From: Chitinophagaceae bacterium UBA1946
GTDB taxonomy: Bacteria; Bacteroidota; Bacteroidia; Chitinophagales; Chitinophagaceae
Length of the DNA: 64,000 bases
Assembly (NCBI GenBank): GCA_002336815.1
Contig: DDEU01000018.1
Coordinates: 32,142-96,141, forward strand
Direction: 5' to 3'
Shown here: in pieces, positions 8,097 through 19,200 of the stretch
Layout: each line of letters starts with the position of its first letter
How positions within the stretch are numbered: position 1 is the stretch's first letter
Made by a program: the position numbers and the translations under genes
Notes under the pieces: generated by a model
Databases searched by the model: none
Told to the model about the DNA's origin: nothing
The model's input: only the letters and a program-made list of their open reading frames with translations

Positions 8097-9485
8097 ATGA
8101 CACATTCCATCAACAGGAGAAATTTTATCAGCACTACAGCGCTGGCAGGCGCAGCAATGGCCATCATGCCGGAATCGATTAAAGCAATGAGTGCAGTTAA
8201 AAAAGACAAAGTACGTGTTGGCATTATCGCGGTGGGCTTGCGGGGGCAACTGCACCTGGAAGAAATGCTGAAAAGAAGCGATGTGGAAGTGATCGCCATT
8301 GCTGATCCCGATAAAGCGATGATCGCCATGGCGCAAAAACTGGTAAGCCAATACAATAAAAAAGCGCCGGTTGAATACAGCAATGGCAATGAAGACTATA
8401 AAAATTTATTAAAGCGAAATGATATTGATGCAGTGATTGTAGCATCACCCTGGGAGTGGCATGCGCCGCAGGGCATTGATGCCATGAAGGCAGGAAAGAT
8501 CGTTGGTATGGAAGTTTGTGGTGCCATCAAACTGCAGGACTGCTGGGATTTTGTAAACACTTCAGAAAAAACAGGCATTCCCATTATGCCGCTGGAGAAT
8601 GTTTGTTACCGCCGTGATATCATGGCCGTACACAATATGGTGCAGAAGGGCTTGTTTGGTGAGTTGCTGCATTTGCAGGGCGGATACCAGCATGACCTGC
8701 GGGGAGTCTTGTTCAATGATGGGGTATCCCCTTACGATAGTGGCGCTGAGTTTGGAGTAAAGGGATACAGCGAAGCAAAGTGGCGCACCCAACATTATGT
8801 TGACCGCAACGGGGAAAACTACCCAACGCATGGTCTTGGCCCGGTTGGCACTATGATCGATATCAACCGTGGCAACCGGCTGACAGCATTGTCATCTATC
8901 GCCACCAAATCAAGGGGTTTGAACCGGTATATCAAAAAACATCCCAAAGGCGGGCCTGATCATCCCAATGCAAAGATCCATTACAAACAGGGCGATATCG
9001 TTACTACGCAGATACAAACGGCCAATCGAGAAACGATCGTACTCACGCTGGATACCTCCAGTCCCCGCCCTTACAATTTAGGTTTTCGTGTACAGGGCAC
9101 CGATGGTATCTGGCAGGAATACCATGATGGCGATTTTAAAACCGGCATGATCCACATTGATTCGGTAAGCGAAAAGCATCACTGGGATAACACAGAAATA
9201 TTTTTGAACAGCAACGACCATCCTTTGTGGAAACGCTACGAAAAAGATGCGGCCAATTCAGGCCATGGCGGAATGGATTTTTTTGTAGACAATGCTTTTA
9301 TTGAAAGTATTAAAAGAGGTGTTGCATTCCCGCTGGATGTATATGACCTGGCCACCTGGTATGCCATTACTCCGCTCAGCGAAAAGTCCATCACAGAAGG
9401 TGGCGCTTTGCAGGCGATACCTGATTTTACAAGGGGCAAGTGGAAGAAAAGGAAACCGGTTTTTGGTAAGTCGGGTGAATTTTAA
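8097..9485 (+). CDS. GH109-type alpha-N-acetylgalactosaminidase (Gfo/Idh/MocA fold), Tat-exported
   Basis: A 462-residue protein of the NAD-dependent GH109 glycosidase type, which cleaves terminal alpha-GalNAc by oxidation-elimination. A twin-arginine signal (RRNFISTTALAGAAMA, residues 6-21) indicates export already folded with NAD bound. The Rossmann strand VRVGIIAVGLRGQLH follows. The GH109 hallmark blocks are present: MAVHNMV with GELLHLQGGYQHDLR near residue 199 and YPTHGLGPV with His near 245. Its Gfo/Idh/MocA relatives are dehydrogenases, the main alternative. Divergence from the permease across three operators, with nagB next, favours the amino-sugar role. Confidence 0.85.
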   Translation: MTHSINRRNFISTTALAGAAMAIMPESIKAMSAVKKDKVRVGIIAVGLRGQLHLEEMLKRSDVEVIAIADPDKAMIAMAQKLVSQYNKKAPVEYSNGNEDYKNLLKRNDIDAVIVASPWEWHAPQGIDAMKAGKIVGMEVCGAIKLQDCWDFVNTSEKTGIPIMPLENVCYRRDIMAVHNMVQKGLFGELLHLQGGYQHDLRGVLFNDGVSPYDSGAEFGVKGYSEAKWRTQHYVDRNGENYPTHGLGPVGTMIDINRGNRLTALSSIATKSRGLNRYIKKHPKGGPDHPNAKIHYKQGDIVTTQIQTANRETIVLTLDTSSPRPYNLGFRVQGTDGIWQEYHDGDFKTGMIHIDSVSEKHHWDNTEIFLNSNDHPLWKRYEKDAANSGHGGMDFFVDNAFIESIKRGVAFPLDVYDLATWYAITPLSEKSITEGGALQAIPDFTRGKWKKRKPVFGKSGEF

Positions 9486-9603
9486 AAATGTACCGCCTTT
9501 ATCATGAGATTTTAGGGGTGCCGGGTTTTGAATGTGTCTCTAAAAGTACAGGTGCATGATCCATGGATGTTTTGGTGCTTAATGAGCAATACAAATAAAC
9601 AGT

Positions 9604-9630
9604 TCCGGTATTTCTATGCCGGATTTTTTT
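9604..9630 (+). terminator. terminator after the GH109 gene
   Basis: A 7-bp stem (9604-9610 with 9617-9623, arm TCCGGTA, one G-T pair), 6-base loop and seven T. It separates the GH109 transcript from nagB. Confidence 0.7.
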
Positions 9631-9704
9631 GACTCATCCATCCCTTAAACGGGAACTTAAAAGTGAAAAATGAAAAAGCAACCCCACACAAAAAGCAATA
9701 ACGC

Positions 9705-11627
9705 ATGTTAACCGAAGTACTCACCCCACAAAAGACCGTTTCCTTTGAAAAGATCGAAACCATTACCTACCCAACAGGTGATGAGGCCTGCAACGCCGTA
9801 GCCGATGAAATTGCTGCGTTGATACAGGAACGAAACCGAATGGGCCAAACAACTGTGTTGGGATTGGCTACCGGTGCCACACCTAAAAAAGTATATACTG
9901 CATTGATAAAATGGCACTACGAAAAAGGCCTCAGCTTTAAGAATGTAGTGGTGTTTAACCTGGATGAATATTATCCGCTGCCACCGGATGCCATCCAGAG
10001 TTATAGAAAATTCATGGCTGATAATTTGTTTGATCATGTAGACATTGACGCCGAAAATTGCTTTATTCCTGATGGCGCTGTGCAGCCCGAAAAAATCAAG
10101 AGTCATTGCGAAGCCTATGAAAAAAAGATAGCATCTTATGGCGGTATCGATTTTCAATTGCTCGGCATTGGCCGCAATGGACATATTGGTTTTAATGAAC
10201 CCGGCAGCCACGTAAATGCAGCTACAAGGCTCATCACACTCGACCACCTCACCCGTTTTGATGCGGCCTATGAGTTTGGCAGCCTTGCCAATGTGCCACG
10301 CAAGGCCATTACGATGGGAATTGGTACCATATTAAAAGCAGCAAGGATCGTGCTGCTGGCATGGGGCGAACGCAAAGCAGCGATCATTAAGCAGGCGGTG
10401 GAAGGACCCGTTACAGAATTTGTACCCGCCAGTTATTTGCAGGGCCATCATAATGTAACAGTAGTGCTGGATGAAAGCTGTGCTGCCGAACTTACCCGTT
10501 TTAAAACACCCTGGCTTACTGATGACGTACAGTGGACCAACGGCATGATCAAAAAAGCAGTGACACATGCAGCGCTTTCTTTAAACAAACCCATTTTAAA
10601 ACTTACCAGCAATGATTACAATGAAAATGGATTAAGCGACCTGCTGGCGCTTTACGGGCAGGCCTACGACATTAACATCGAAGTATTCAATCAACTGCAG
10701 CGTACCATCACCGGGTGGCCTGGAGGGAAGCCCAATGCAGATGATACCTACAGGCCTGAGCGTGCACTGCCTGCACAAAAGAAAGTATTGATCTTTAGTC
10801 CGCATCCCGATGATGACATCATCAGTATGGGAGGAACTTTTCAACGCCTGGTAGACCAGGGGCATGAAGTACATGTGGCCTATCAAACAAGCGGCAATAT
10901 CGCCGTGGCGGATGATGAAGCCCTTCGGTTCATTGAATTCGTAAAAGATTACAACCAGCAGTTCGGCATCCAAAGTCCGGATGCAGAAAAGATATATGGC
11001 GAAGCACTGGCCTTTTTAAAAATAAAAAAGAACGGGGAAAAAGATGTTGCAGCCCTGCGCCATGTAAAAGGGATCATTCGCAGGGGAGAGGCAAAAAACA
11101 CCTGCCGTTATGTAGGTGTACAGCCGGAACACATCCATTTTCTCAACCTGCCTTTTTACGAAACCGGGCTGGTAGAAAAGAAGCCTATTGGCGAAGCTGA
11201 TTTTGCCATCATTGCAGCGCTGATCGAAAAGATACAGCCGCACCAGGTATACGCCGCCGGCGATTTAGCCGATCCGCATGGCACACACAAGGTTTGCCTG
11301 GATGGAATATTTGAAGCGATGAAACGATTAAAAGAAAAAGCGTTTATGGATAATTGTTGGCTTTGGTTGTACAAAGGCGCTTGGGCGGAATGGGACATTG
11401 ACCTGATTGAAATGGCGGTGCCGATGAGCCCGGACCAGGTGCTGAAAAAACGCAACGGGATATTCAAGCACCAGAGCCAGAAAGATGGTGTGGTATTCCA
11501 GGGTACAGATAGCCGTGAGTTCTGGCAGCGTGCCGAAGAACGCAACCGTGCTACCGCTGAACTGTACAATAAACTCGGGCTTGCTGAATATGCAGCGATG
11601 GAAGCTTTTGTAAGATGGAAGTTTTAG
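9705..11627 (+). CDS. nagB: glucosamine-6-phosphate deaminase fused to PIG-L/LmbE deacetylase-like domain
   Basis: A 640-residue cytoplasmic fusion. Residues about 20-280 are glucosamine-6-phosphate deaminase/isomerase (GlcN6P to fructose-6-phosphate plus ammonia): GLATGATPKKVY phosphate loop, the catalytic Asp/Glu in VVFNLDEYY, and GIGRNGHIGFNEPGS with the ring-opening His. Residues about 360-640 are a PIG-L/LmbE zinc-hydrolase domain: FSPHPDDDIISMGG (zinc ligands His367 and Asp370 region) and the distal DPHGTHKVC. This architecture is common in Bacteroidota. PIG-L members are mostly N-acetylglucosamine deacetylases, so the C-terminal half might supply the NagA step, for which no separate gene is seen in the window. 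That is inference. Confidence 0.92.
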   Translation: MLTEVLTPQKTVSFEKIETITYPTGDEACNAVADEIAALIQERNRMGQTTVLGLATGATPKKVYTALIKWHYEKGLSFKNVVVFNLDEYYPLPPDAIQSYRKFMADNLFDHVDIDAENCFIPDGAVQPEKIKSHCEAYEKKIASYGGIDFQLLGIGRNGHIGFNEPGSHVNAATRLITLDHLTRFDAAYEFGSLANVPRKAITMGIGTILKAARIVLLAWGERKAAIIKQAVEGPVTEFVPASYLQGHHNVTVVLDESCAAELTRFKTPWLTDDVQWTNGMIKKAVTHAALSLNKPILKLTSNDYNENGLSDLLALYGQAYDINIEVFNQLQRTITGWPGGKPNADDTYRPERALPAQKKVLIFSPHPDDDIISMGGTFQRLVDQGHEVHVAYQTSGNIAVADDEALRFIEFVKDYNQQFGIQSPDAEKIYGEALAFLKIKKNGEKDVAALRHVKGIIRRGEAKNTCRYVGVQPEHIHFLNLPFYETGLVEKKPIGEADFAIIAALIEKIQPHQVYAAGDLADPHGTHKVCLDGIFEAMKRLKEKAFMDNCWLWLYKGAWAEWDIDLIEMAVPMSPDQVLKKRNGIFKHQSQKDGVVFQGTDSREFWQRAEERNRATAELYNKLGLAEYAAMEAFVRWKF

Positions 11628-11852
11628 CATGGCTGAAACAACCGCTGCATCTGGTATCTTATAGCATACAAATTCCAGAAACAGTTTTTAGTTTTGGTAA
11701 ATGAAAAGGCATCACGGCAGCGTGGTGCTTCTTACTGTTGTTTGCAGTCGAAGCCTCACGTATTCCACAACCGGGTGAGATAAACAGGTATTAGATACGC
11801 CTTCATAGCGGGTACCCGGTTTGCAAAAACCCCCGGTGTATTTTTGCCGGAA

Positions 11853-12512
11853 TCATGGCCATTCATTTTGAAATATGATCTGGCCAATTTGCATTTTCCG
11901 GAATGAAAACACAAAGGTTTCTATAAGTCCGTCTGAAGGGCTGTAAGTATCCTCAGCACGAATCATGTAAGTGTCTGTATATTCAATGGTATAGTAAGGA
12001 GAAGCATTTCCTTGTTTATAGAATTTGATCACTACAGGATAAGCATTGTGAATATAATTATAATAATAGTTCTTTAAAGACCCACTGTTGACATCAAATT
12101 TTTTACTGATGGTAAACGTTGACGCCATTGGATTGGAGGTGGGGCGCCCTACAGCATCAATCGTTCTGTTCGATGCCTGGTTATAAGACAGTGCACGTGC
12201 TTCTGTTAAACCTGCGTAGGTATAAGTGATCGAATCGTCCGGGGGAATATTCGTACTGCTGGTGGCAAGGTTGCTCCAGCCTGCACCATTGTGAAAACTG
12301 GGTGTTTGCGCATGTTGATTGTAAATGAGCAATCCCGCAGTAGGGTTTGCAACATTCAATGTATCGGCGAGCCTGGGCAGCATCAATCCTTTATTGGTGC
12401 TGGAAATATCAAGAATGGCATTGGAACTCGGAGTAGAAGTGCCAATGCCAACATTTTGAGCGTTGCTGTTTTTTACAATAAAAACGAAACTGATCAGAAA
12501 AATAAATTTCAT
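11853..12512 (-). CDS. secreted surface protein with a phage-tail-fibre-like N-terminal motif
   Basis: Start taken at 12512, giving 219 residues with a clear signal peptide (MKFIFLISFVFIVKNSNAQ). Directly after it comes NVGIGTSTPSSNAILDIS followed by STNKGLMLPRL, a repeat-type motif found at the N-terminus of many Bacteroidota exported proteins and similar to tail-fibre collar segments. The remainder is Ser/Thr/Tyr rich and shows no recognised domain. A longer start at 12563 would put hydrophobic residues in front of the signal and is less likely. Function unknown; a surface or adhesion role is inferred. Confidence 0.6.
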   Translation of the reverse strand: MKFIFLISFVFIVKNSNAQNVGIGTSTPSSNAILDISSTNKGLMLPRLADTLNVANPTAGLLIYNQHAQTPSFHNGAGWSNLATSSTNIPPDDSITYTYAGLTEARALSYNQASNRTIDAVGRPTSNPMASTFTISKKFDVNSGSLKNYYYNYIHNAYPVVIKFYKQGNASPYYTIEYTDTYMIRAEDTYSPSDGLIETFVFSFRKMQIGQIIFQNEWP

Positions 12513-12563
12513 ACTGGCGATAATTATGGTGAAGGAAAATATTGCGCTGTAAGGGAACCTCAA

Positions 12564-13169
12564 GACAGACTTGCACTACTTAAAGTTATGTAGTTTACAT
12601 TGCGAAAAAAACATATTTTATTTTTTATCGAATCTCTGTAACAAAACTTATTCGATACTTTCAATTTCTCACCGTGATGAAAACTGTAGGTTTTTATGAA
12701 GTGAAGCATCTAAGAACAGTTGGGTAGCAAACAGCACTGAAAAAAGCCAATTGAATTTTTTTCAACAATATGATCTTTCCTCAACCCTTATATAATCTGT
12801 TGTTTAAATCCCCTTTTGTACCTGCTCAATATCTTGCCATCTCTCAGGTATATTATTGGCAAATATGCTTTGCTTCAGCCTAGGAATAACGGCCATGCTT
12901 TTCTCTAACGGTTTAACTCAACTTCTGCGCTTTTATGAGATCAGGCGTATATCTTAAAAGGCCGGTACTATCTTGTATGCTTACAGATATAAATTTCTCC
13001 TTATCAGTTGTCAAAATAATTTTGTCAAGACGGCACTCTCCGGCAACTTTACGGTAGAGCATCAGCGGGATAACCATTGCTGCTGATGCTCTAACGGGAT
13101 ACATTTTTATCCTTTCACCGCAGGCAATTTACAAGACCTTGTTTTTTAATGTAAATCGCCTGCTGTGTT
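12564..13169. other. AT-rich intergenic region
   Basis: About 600 bases between the divergent surface protein and the giant repeat protein. A 63-codon minus-strand frame (12913-13104) was considered and not accepted. No operator, repeat or RNA structure was recognised apart from the -7 element at its right edge. Confidence 0.4.
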
Positions 13170-13177
13170 TATATTTG
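13170..13177 (+). promoter_or_regulatory. candidate -7 promoter element for the giant repeat protein
   Basis: TATATTTG matches TAnnTTTG exactly. It lies inside the stretch that a GTG start at 13165 would translate, which supports the ATG at 13249 as the real start with a leader of about 65 bases. Confidence 0.5.
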
Positions 13178-13248
13178 CAGGCTTTAAATATGCACCGTTC
13201 AAAAACGATCAGCATTTACCTTTTTTGAAACCAACGTTAATTTACTAC

Positions 13249-16200
13249 ATGAAAAGATTTGTACAAGTACCCTTATTGTTATGCCTGGTATTATCTGTCA
13301 ATTTGCTCTTCGCCCAGTCTCCTGTAAAAAACTATTCTTTTGCAAGTGCCGCAGGAACCTATACAGCGATCACCGGAACCAATTCATCGGCCGTTGGCGA
13401 TGATGGCACGCAAAACGGCGTCCCGATCGGGTTTAATTTTTCCTTTGGCGGCAGGGGTGTTACTCATTTTTGTGTGAGCACAAATGGTTTTATCAAATTG
13501 GGCATTGGCACCACCACCATTGCTGCCAATGACTATGCCAATAGCTTAACCAATGCGCCCAGTCCAAATCCATTTTATCCATGCATTGCTGCCTTCTGGG
13601 ATAACAACAACCGCAATGCCGGCAGCATTTCTTATGCCACGACTGGGGTGGCGGGGTCGAGAATATTAACAGTGCAATGGGATGGCGTAAATATTGGTGG
13701 TAGTGGTGCCACCAGTGCTGCATTCACCGCATCTTTTCAAATTAAATTGTACGAAGGCACCAATGTGGTGAAGATCATTTATTCCAATACGTTCGACAAT
13801 GCAGGCCCTGTAACGGCTTCCATCGGCCTGAATGATCAAACTTCATTCTTTAGTGTAACACCTGGTGTAACCCCAACAACATCATCTGTAACAGCCAATA
13901 ATACCATTGCCGACCTAACTGATATCAGGGGTAAAGAATATACATTTACGCCTTCGGCGCCACTATGCCCTGCCGTTACTTCAATCAATGTTTCGAATAT
14001 TACCAGCAGTGGAGCATTATTAACGGTAACTGCCGGGAGTGGTGCTACGGCATACCGTTTCTCCAATAGTACCAGTGCCGAATACCCCAGCGGCTATACA
14101 TCGGTCAGTGTACCCACTTTTACTTTATCAGGATTGTTGCCCAATACTACCTACTATGCACAGGCAGAAGTAGTTTGTTCCAATGGTAATGCCAGTGCCT
14201 GGTACACGGTTTCATTTACCACATCATGCGCAACACTCTCCGTTCCGTACTTTCAAAACTTTGATACCATTGTTGCTCCGGCGTTACCAACCTGTTTAAC
14301 CAAAGAAGACCTGAATGCAGGCGCATCCTGGAACAGCTCTGCTGCAGCAGGCCAGGCTTATTCTTCGCCAAATTGTATGGTATATGGATCTGATGCCGCC
14401 ATTGCGGGTAACGACTGGTTTTATACACCACCCATTTCATTAACAGGCGGCACCAGTTACCGCATATCTTATTATTATAAAAACCAAAGCAGTGTTGCGC
14501 CTGAAAAATTAGAAGTGAAATATGGTACAGCAGCCAGTGCTGCGGCAATGACCAATTTGATCGTTAGCAATACCAATATTACCAATACAACCTACAGTGT
14601 GCTGGAAAGGGATTTTACGCCTGCTTCAAGTGGCGTTTATCATTTCGGCTTTCATGATTTTTCCAATGCCAACCAGTTGGGCTTAAACATAGATGATATC
14701 AGGATCACCACTACGCCTGCCTGCGGTGTACCCACCCTGCTGAATGTGTCCCTTACAGGTGCAACAGGTGTGGCCAGCTGGACGGCTCCCACCACAGGAA
14801 CCATTACAGGCTACCAGTATGCAGTTACCACCAGCACCACCCCACCTGCAAGCGGAACTGCCACCAGCAGCACATCTGTAAATATCACAGGGTTAACAGC
14901 CGGCCAGCAATATTACTTACATGTACGCACTGTTTGTGCTACCAATTCGGCCTGGTCAACCCTGCCTTTTATGGCGCCCTGTATGGTAAAGCAGGTGCCT
15001 TATTTTGAAAACTTTGATACCGGTGTAGTGGTACCGGCTTTACAAAAATGTTATACGTCACAGGATTTAAATGGAGGCTCTTCGTGGAAGTCAAATACTA
15101 CTACGCCAAACTCTTCTCCTAACAGTATGCTGTACAGCTGGGATACTAACCTGCCGGGAGATGACTGGTTTTTTACACCCGCCATTCATTTAACGGCGGG
15201 CCTGAGTTACTGGCTCAGTTATTATACCAAGGCGGATGTTTCATTCACCGCCGAAAAGCTGGAAGTAAAATATGGTACTGCTAATAATGCCGCCGCCATG
15301 TTAAATGGACTTACCAGCAATACCATCACCGGTACTTCTTATTTCCAGGTGACCAGGAGTTTTACCCCTGCCGCTACAGGCGATTACTATTTTGGTTTTC
15401 ATGCATTCTCCGATGCCAACCAATATAATTTGTATGTAGATGACATCAGGGTGAACTATTCAACCGAGTGCGGTCCTCCAACCGGCATAGCGGTAGCTTT
15501 AACGCCTAATTCAGGCACTGCTTCCTGGTTGCCATCTTCAACAGGTACTGTAAGTACGTATCAATATGTAGTAACTACCAGTGCGACGCCACCCGAAACA
15601 GGTGCCACTACAACCAGTACTGCTACTGCATCTTTTACCGGCCTGCAACCCGTTACACAATATTATTTTCATGTAAAATCTTTATGCGTCTCCGGTTTGT
15701 ACAGCACCTGGACAACCTATCCGTTTACCACACCCTGTGCTGCGGTTAATATTCCTTACTCAGAAAACTTTAGTAGCGTTACCATACCTGCCCTGCCATC
15801 CTGCATGAGCAGGATTGATGCAAACGGGGGTAATACATGGGCAACAGATTCATCCGCAGCATGTACACCAACAAAGGCACTGGTATATAGATACAACAGT
15901 AGTGTGCCGGCAGATGACTGGGCCTTTTTACCCGGTTTGAATTTAACGGCAGGCGTTCCCTACGAGTTGAGCTTTAATTATAAAGGCTGCAACACAACTG
16001 ATATAGAAAAACTGGAGATCAAGGTTGGCAATGCCAATGGAATAGCAGCCATGAGCAATTTGCTATACAGCAATTTAAATATCAGCGGCACCAGCTACCA
16101 GCCAGGACGGGCCGGCTTTACACCCACTGTAAGCGGTATTTATTATATTGGATTTCATGTGCTGTCTGCGGCCAATCAATTCATTCTTTCCATCGATGAT

Positions 16201-19200
16201 ATCAGTGTGAATGTTTCCGCTTTTTGTGGACAGCCGCTAAATCCTGTAGTGAACTTAACAGGCAATACAGCCGGCACCATCAAATGGAACAGGCCTGCTG
16301 AAGGCACCCCTGCTTCTTACCAGTATGCCATTACCGGCAGCAATATTCCGCCCCTGGCCGGCACCGTTGTAAACGACACAACAGCAACATTCAGCGGGCT
16401 GCTGGCCGGCACCAGGTATTTCCTGTATATACGTACTACCTGCAGCAATGGCAATACAAGTGCATGGACAACGAGTACTTTTACAACAGGCTGCATTCCC
16501 CGTAGCATTCCTTACGTTGAAAATTTTGACAGCATTGTAGTGCCTTATTTAGGCAACTGCATGACCCTGCAGGATCTGAATGGCGGCGCCACCTGGAAAA
16601 CAGATACTTACAAACCAAGGTCGGCACCCAACTCAATGTTATATCATTATGATGCTGCATTGCCGGGTAACGATTGGGCCTATACGCCAGGCCTGAGTTT
16701 GATCAGTGGCATTACCTACAGGCTTAAGTTTTATTACAAAGCCCGTGGCTACAATGAAAGGCTCCAGGTGAAATGGGGTGGAACTGCAACTGCAGACTCG
16801 ATGGTATCGGTGTTGTGGGATAATATATTTTCAGACAGTACCATCTACCGGTTGGCCCAGGTAGATTTTACACCACAGCGTACCGGTGTTTTCTATATCG
16901 GTTTTCATTCCCTCTCGGTGGCCGACCAGTGGGACCTGAACGTGGATGACATCTCGGTTGATTATGCACCTGGTTGTGGATTGCCCAGGAATTTATCGGT
17001 GAATTTAACCAGTGCTACAACCGCCACCGTTAGTTGGTCGGCACCGCTCAATGGCCCTGCCACCGGTTATGAATTTGCCACCTCCACCTATAGTGCTACC
17101 CCGCCGGCATCCGGATTTTTTAATACGCTGGACAGTTTCCAGATGGTGGGTTTATTGCCGGGCGTAAAATATTACATTTTTGTTCGAACAGCCTGCGGCA
17201 ACGGTGTTTATTCCAATGGCTGGGTAACCGACTCATTGTATATTCCCTGCACCGCAAGGAATGTACCTTACACAGAAAATTTCGACGGCGTATTGGCGCC
17301 AGTACCGGCACCCTGCATTATAACGGAAGATCTCAATGGAGGAACTTCCTGGAAAAACAAAACCGTCAATCCACGATCGGCGCCAAATGCAATGGTATAC
17401 AGTTACAACAACGCCCTTCCCGGCAACGACTGGTTTTACATGGCGCCGCTTAATTTAACTGCGGGTACGGTGTACCGGCTTAAGTTTTATTACAAGGGAA
17501 GAAGCAGCAACTATATTGAAAAACTGGAAGTGAAGTATGGTGCGGTCAATAATGCTGCGGCCATGACGAATATATTGTTTTCCGATACCAGTATCAGTTC
17601 TACTGATTACCTGCGTGCAGAAGTAGATTTTGTACCTCCCTCCACAGGAGTGTATTATATCGGTTTTCATGCAATGTCGGCCGCCAACCAGTTCGATCTG
17701 AATGTAGATGATATCAGTATTGATGTGGCGCCCAATTGTACCAGGCCGGGCTTTCTGAGTATTGTTCCTTCCGCATACAACGCTGCCCTGGCGGTATGGG
17801 ATTCTACATCGGCTGGTGCAGTGTATGGGTATGAGTATTTAATTAATAATGCTCCTTACTCTCCCGAGGAGGGTACTATTACCTCAGCCGGGCATTTGAA
17901 TATAGTGGGACTGGTTCCTGAAGTGCAATATTATTTTCACATCAGAACGGTGTGCAGTATTGGAACGGCAACTTCCCTGTGGTTAGATGTTCCATTCAGG
18001 GTTTCCTGCTCAACTTACCCGTTGCCGTATTATGAAGGATTCGATCAATATTTTCCGCCCAACCTGCCGCCCTGTGTTGCGGTGCAAAATGTAAATGGGG
18101 GTAGTACCTGGAGTTCGGCTGAGGGCAATTCCAATTCACAGTATGTATCAATGATGTATAATGGCGAACAGGACAGGGATGGCGATGACTGGTTCTATAC
18201 ACCTGCTTTTAATTTTACGGCAGGGGTGAGTTACCGCTTTAGCTTTTACTATAAAGGAGGTGGCGGAACCCCTGAGAAAATGGAAGTGAAATATGGTTTG
18301 GGCAACTACGCTGCTGCCATGACCAATTTAATAATGAGGGATACCAATATTAATTTCAGCACCTATCGTTTTTACCAGGTAGATTTTGTGGCACCTGCCA
18401 GCGGCACTTACAACATAGGATTTCATGCTATGTCTAAACTGCAGTTGTTTGTAGATGATATCAGCCTCGACAGGTCACCATCCTGCAGCCAGCCGGTCAA
18501 TTTGAATGTGCATTTAATAAATGGGTCAGGCGGTACTATTACCTGGTCACCTTGCACACCGGGCACACCTACCGGTTACGAGTATGTGCTTAATACCGGC
18601 ATTGAAGACCCTTCAGGGCCTGGCACTGTTGTGCCGGATAGTTTATTTATTTTGGGTGGCTTAAATCCTTTTACCCAATATTACTTTCATGTAAGAACGG
18701 TATGCGCAACCGGCGGTAATTCAATATGGGTTACCACCAGCTTCTATACATTGCCCAACGATGAACCCTGCAATGCCATCGGGTTAATTTTGAACGGACC
18801 GCAAAGCTGTGGCAGCACGGTGATGGCAACGGTGAGCCATGATCCGCCATTGCCACCGGGATGCAATGCTGCGCCCAACTTTACCATTTGGTATAAGTAC
18901 ACGCCTGCTGCGAATGGAAGAGTGATTTTAAAAACTACCATTCCTGCCACCCAGTACCCGCTTTATGGTACGGTGGGCTGGTACACGCTTTCGGGCAATT
19001 GTACCGATTCAGCCTCTTATGCACTGGCGGCCGGCGCTGTGTGTACCGATTTTGGCCAGTCAGGTTCGGGTGATATCGATTCGCTGCAGTCGCCTGTATT
19101 AACAGCCGGCACTACTTATTACATCATGATCAGCGGCATCGATTATAATTACGGCGATTTTTGCCTGAACCTGATTTCTCAACCCGGCAACGTACATATT

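Noticed and set aside
8097..9485. Annotating the GH109-type protein as a plain inositol or glucose-fructose oxidoreductase
   Set aside because: The GYQHDLR and YPTHGLGP blocks and the Tat signal match GH109 better, and the regulon context is amino-sugar. A dehydrogenase remains possible.
12913..13104. 63-codon minus-strand open frame ahead of the giant repeat protein
   Set aside because: No recognised domain, weak start context, and it overlaps the presumed promoter region of the plus-strand gene. It could be a fragment, but nothing supports it.
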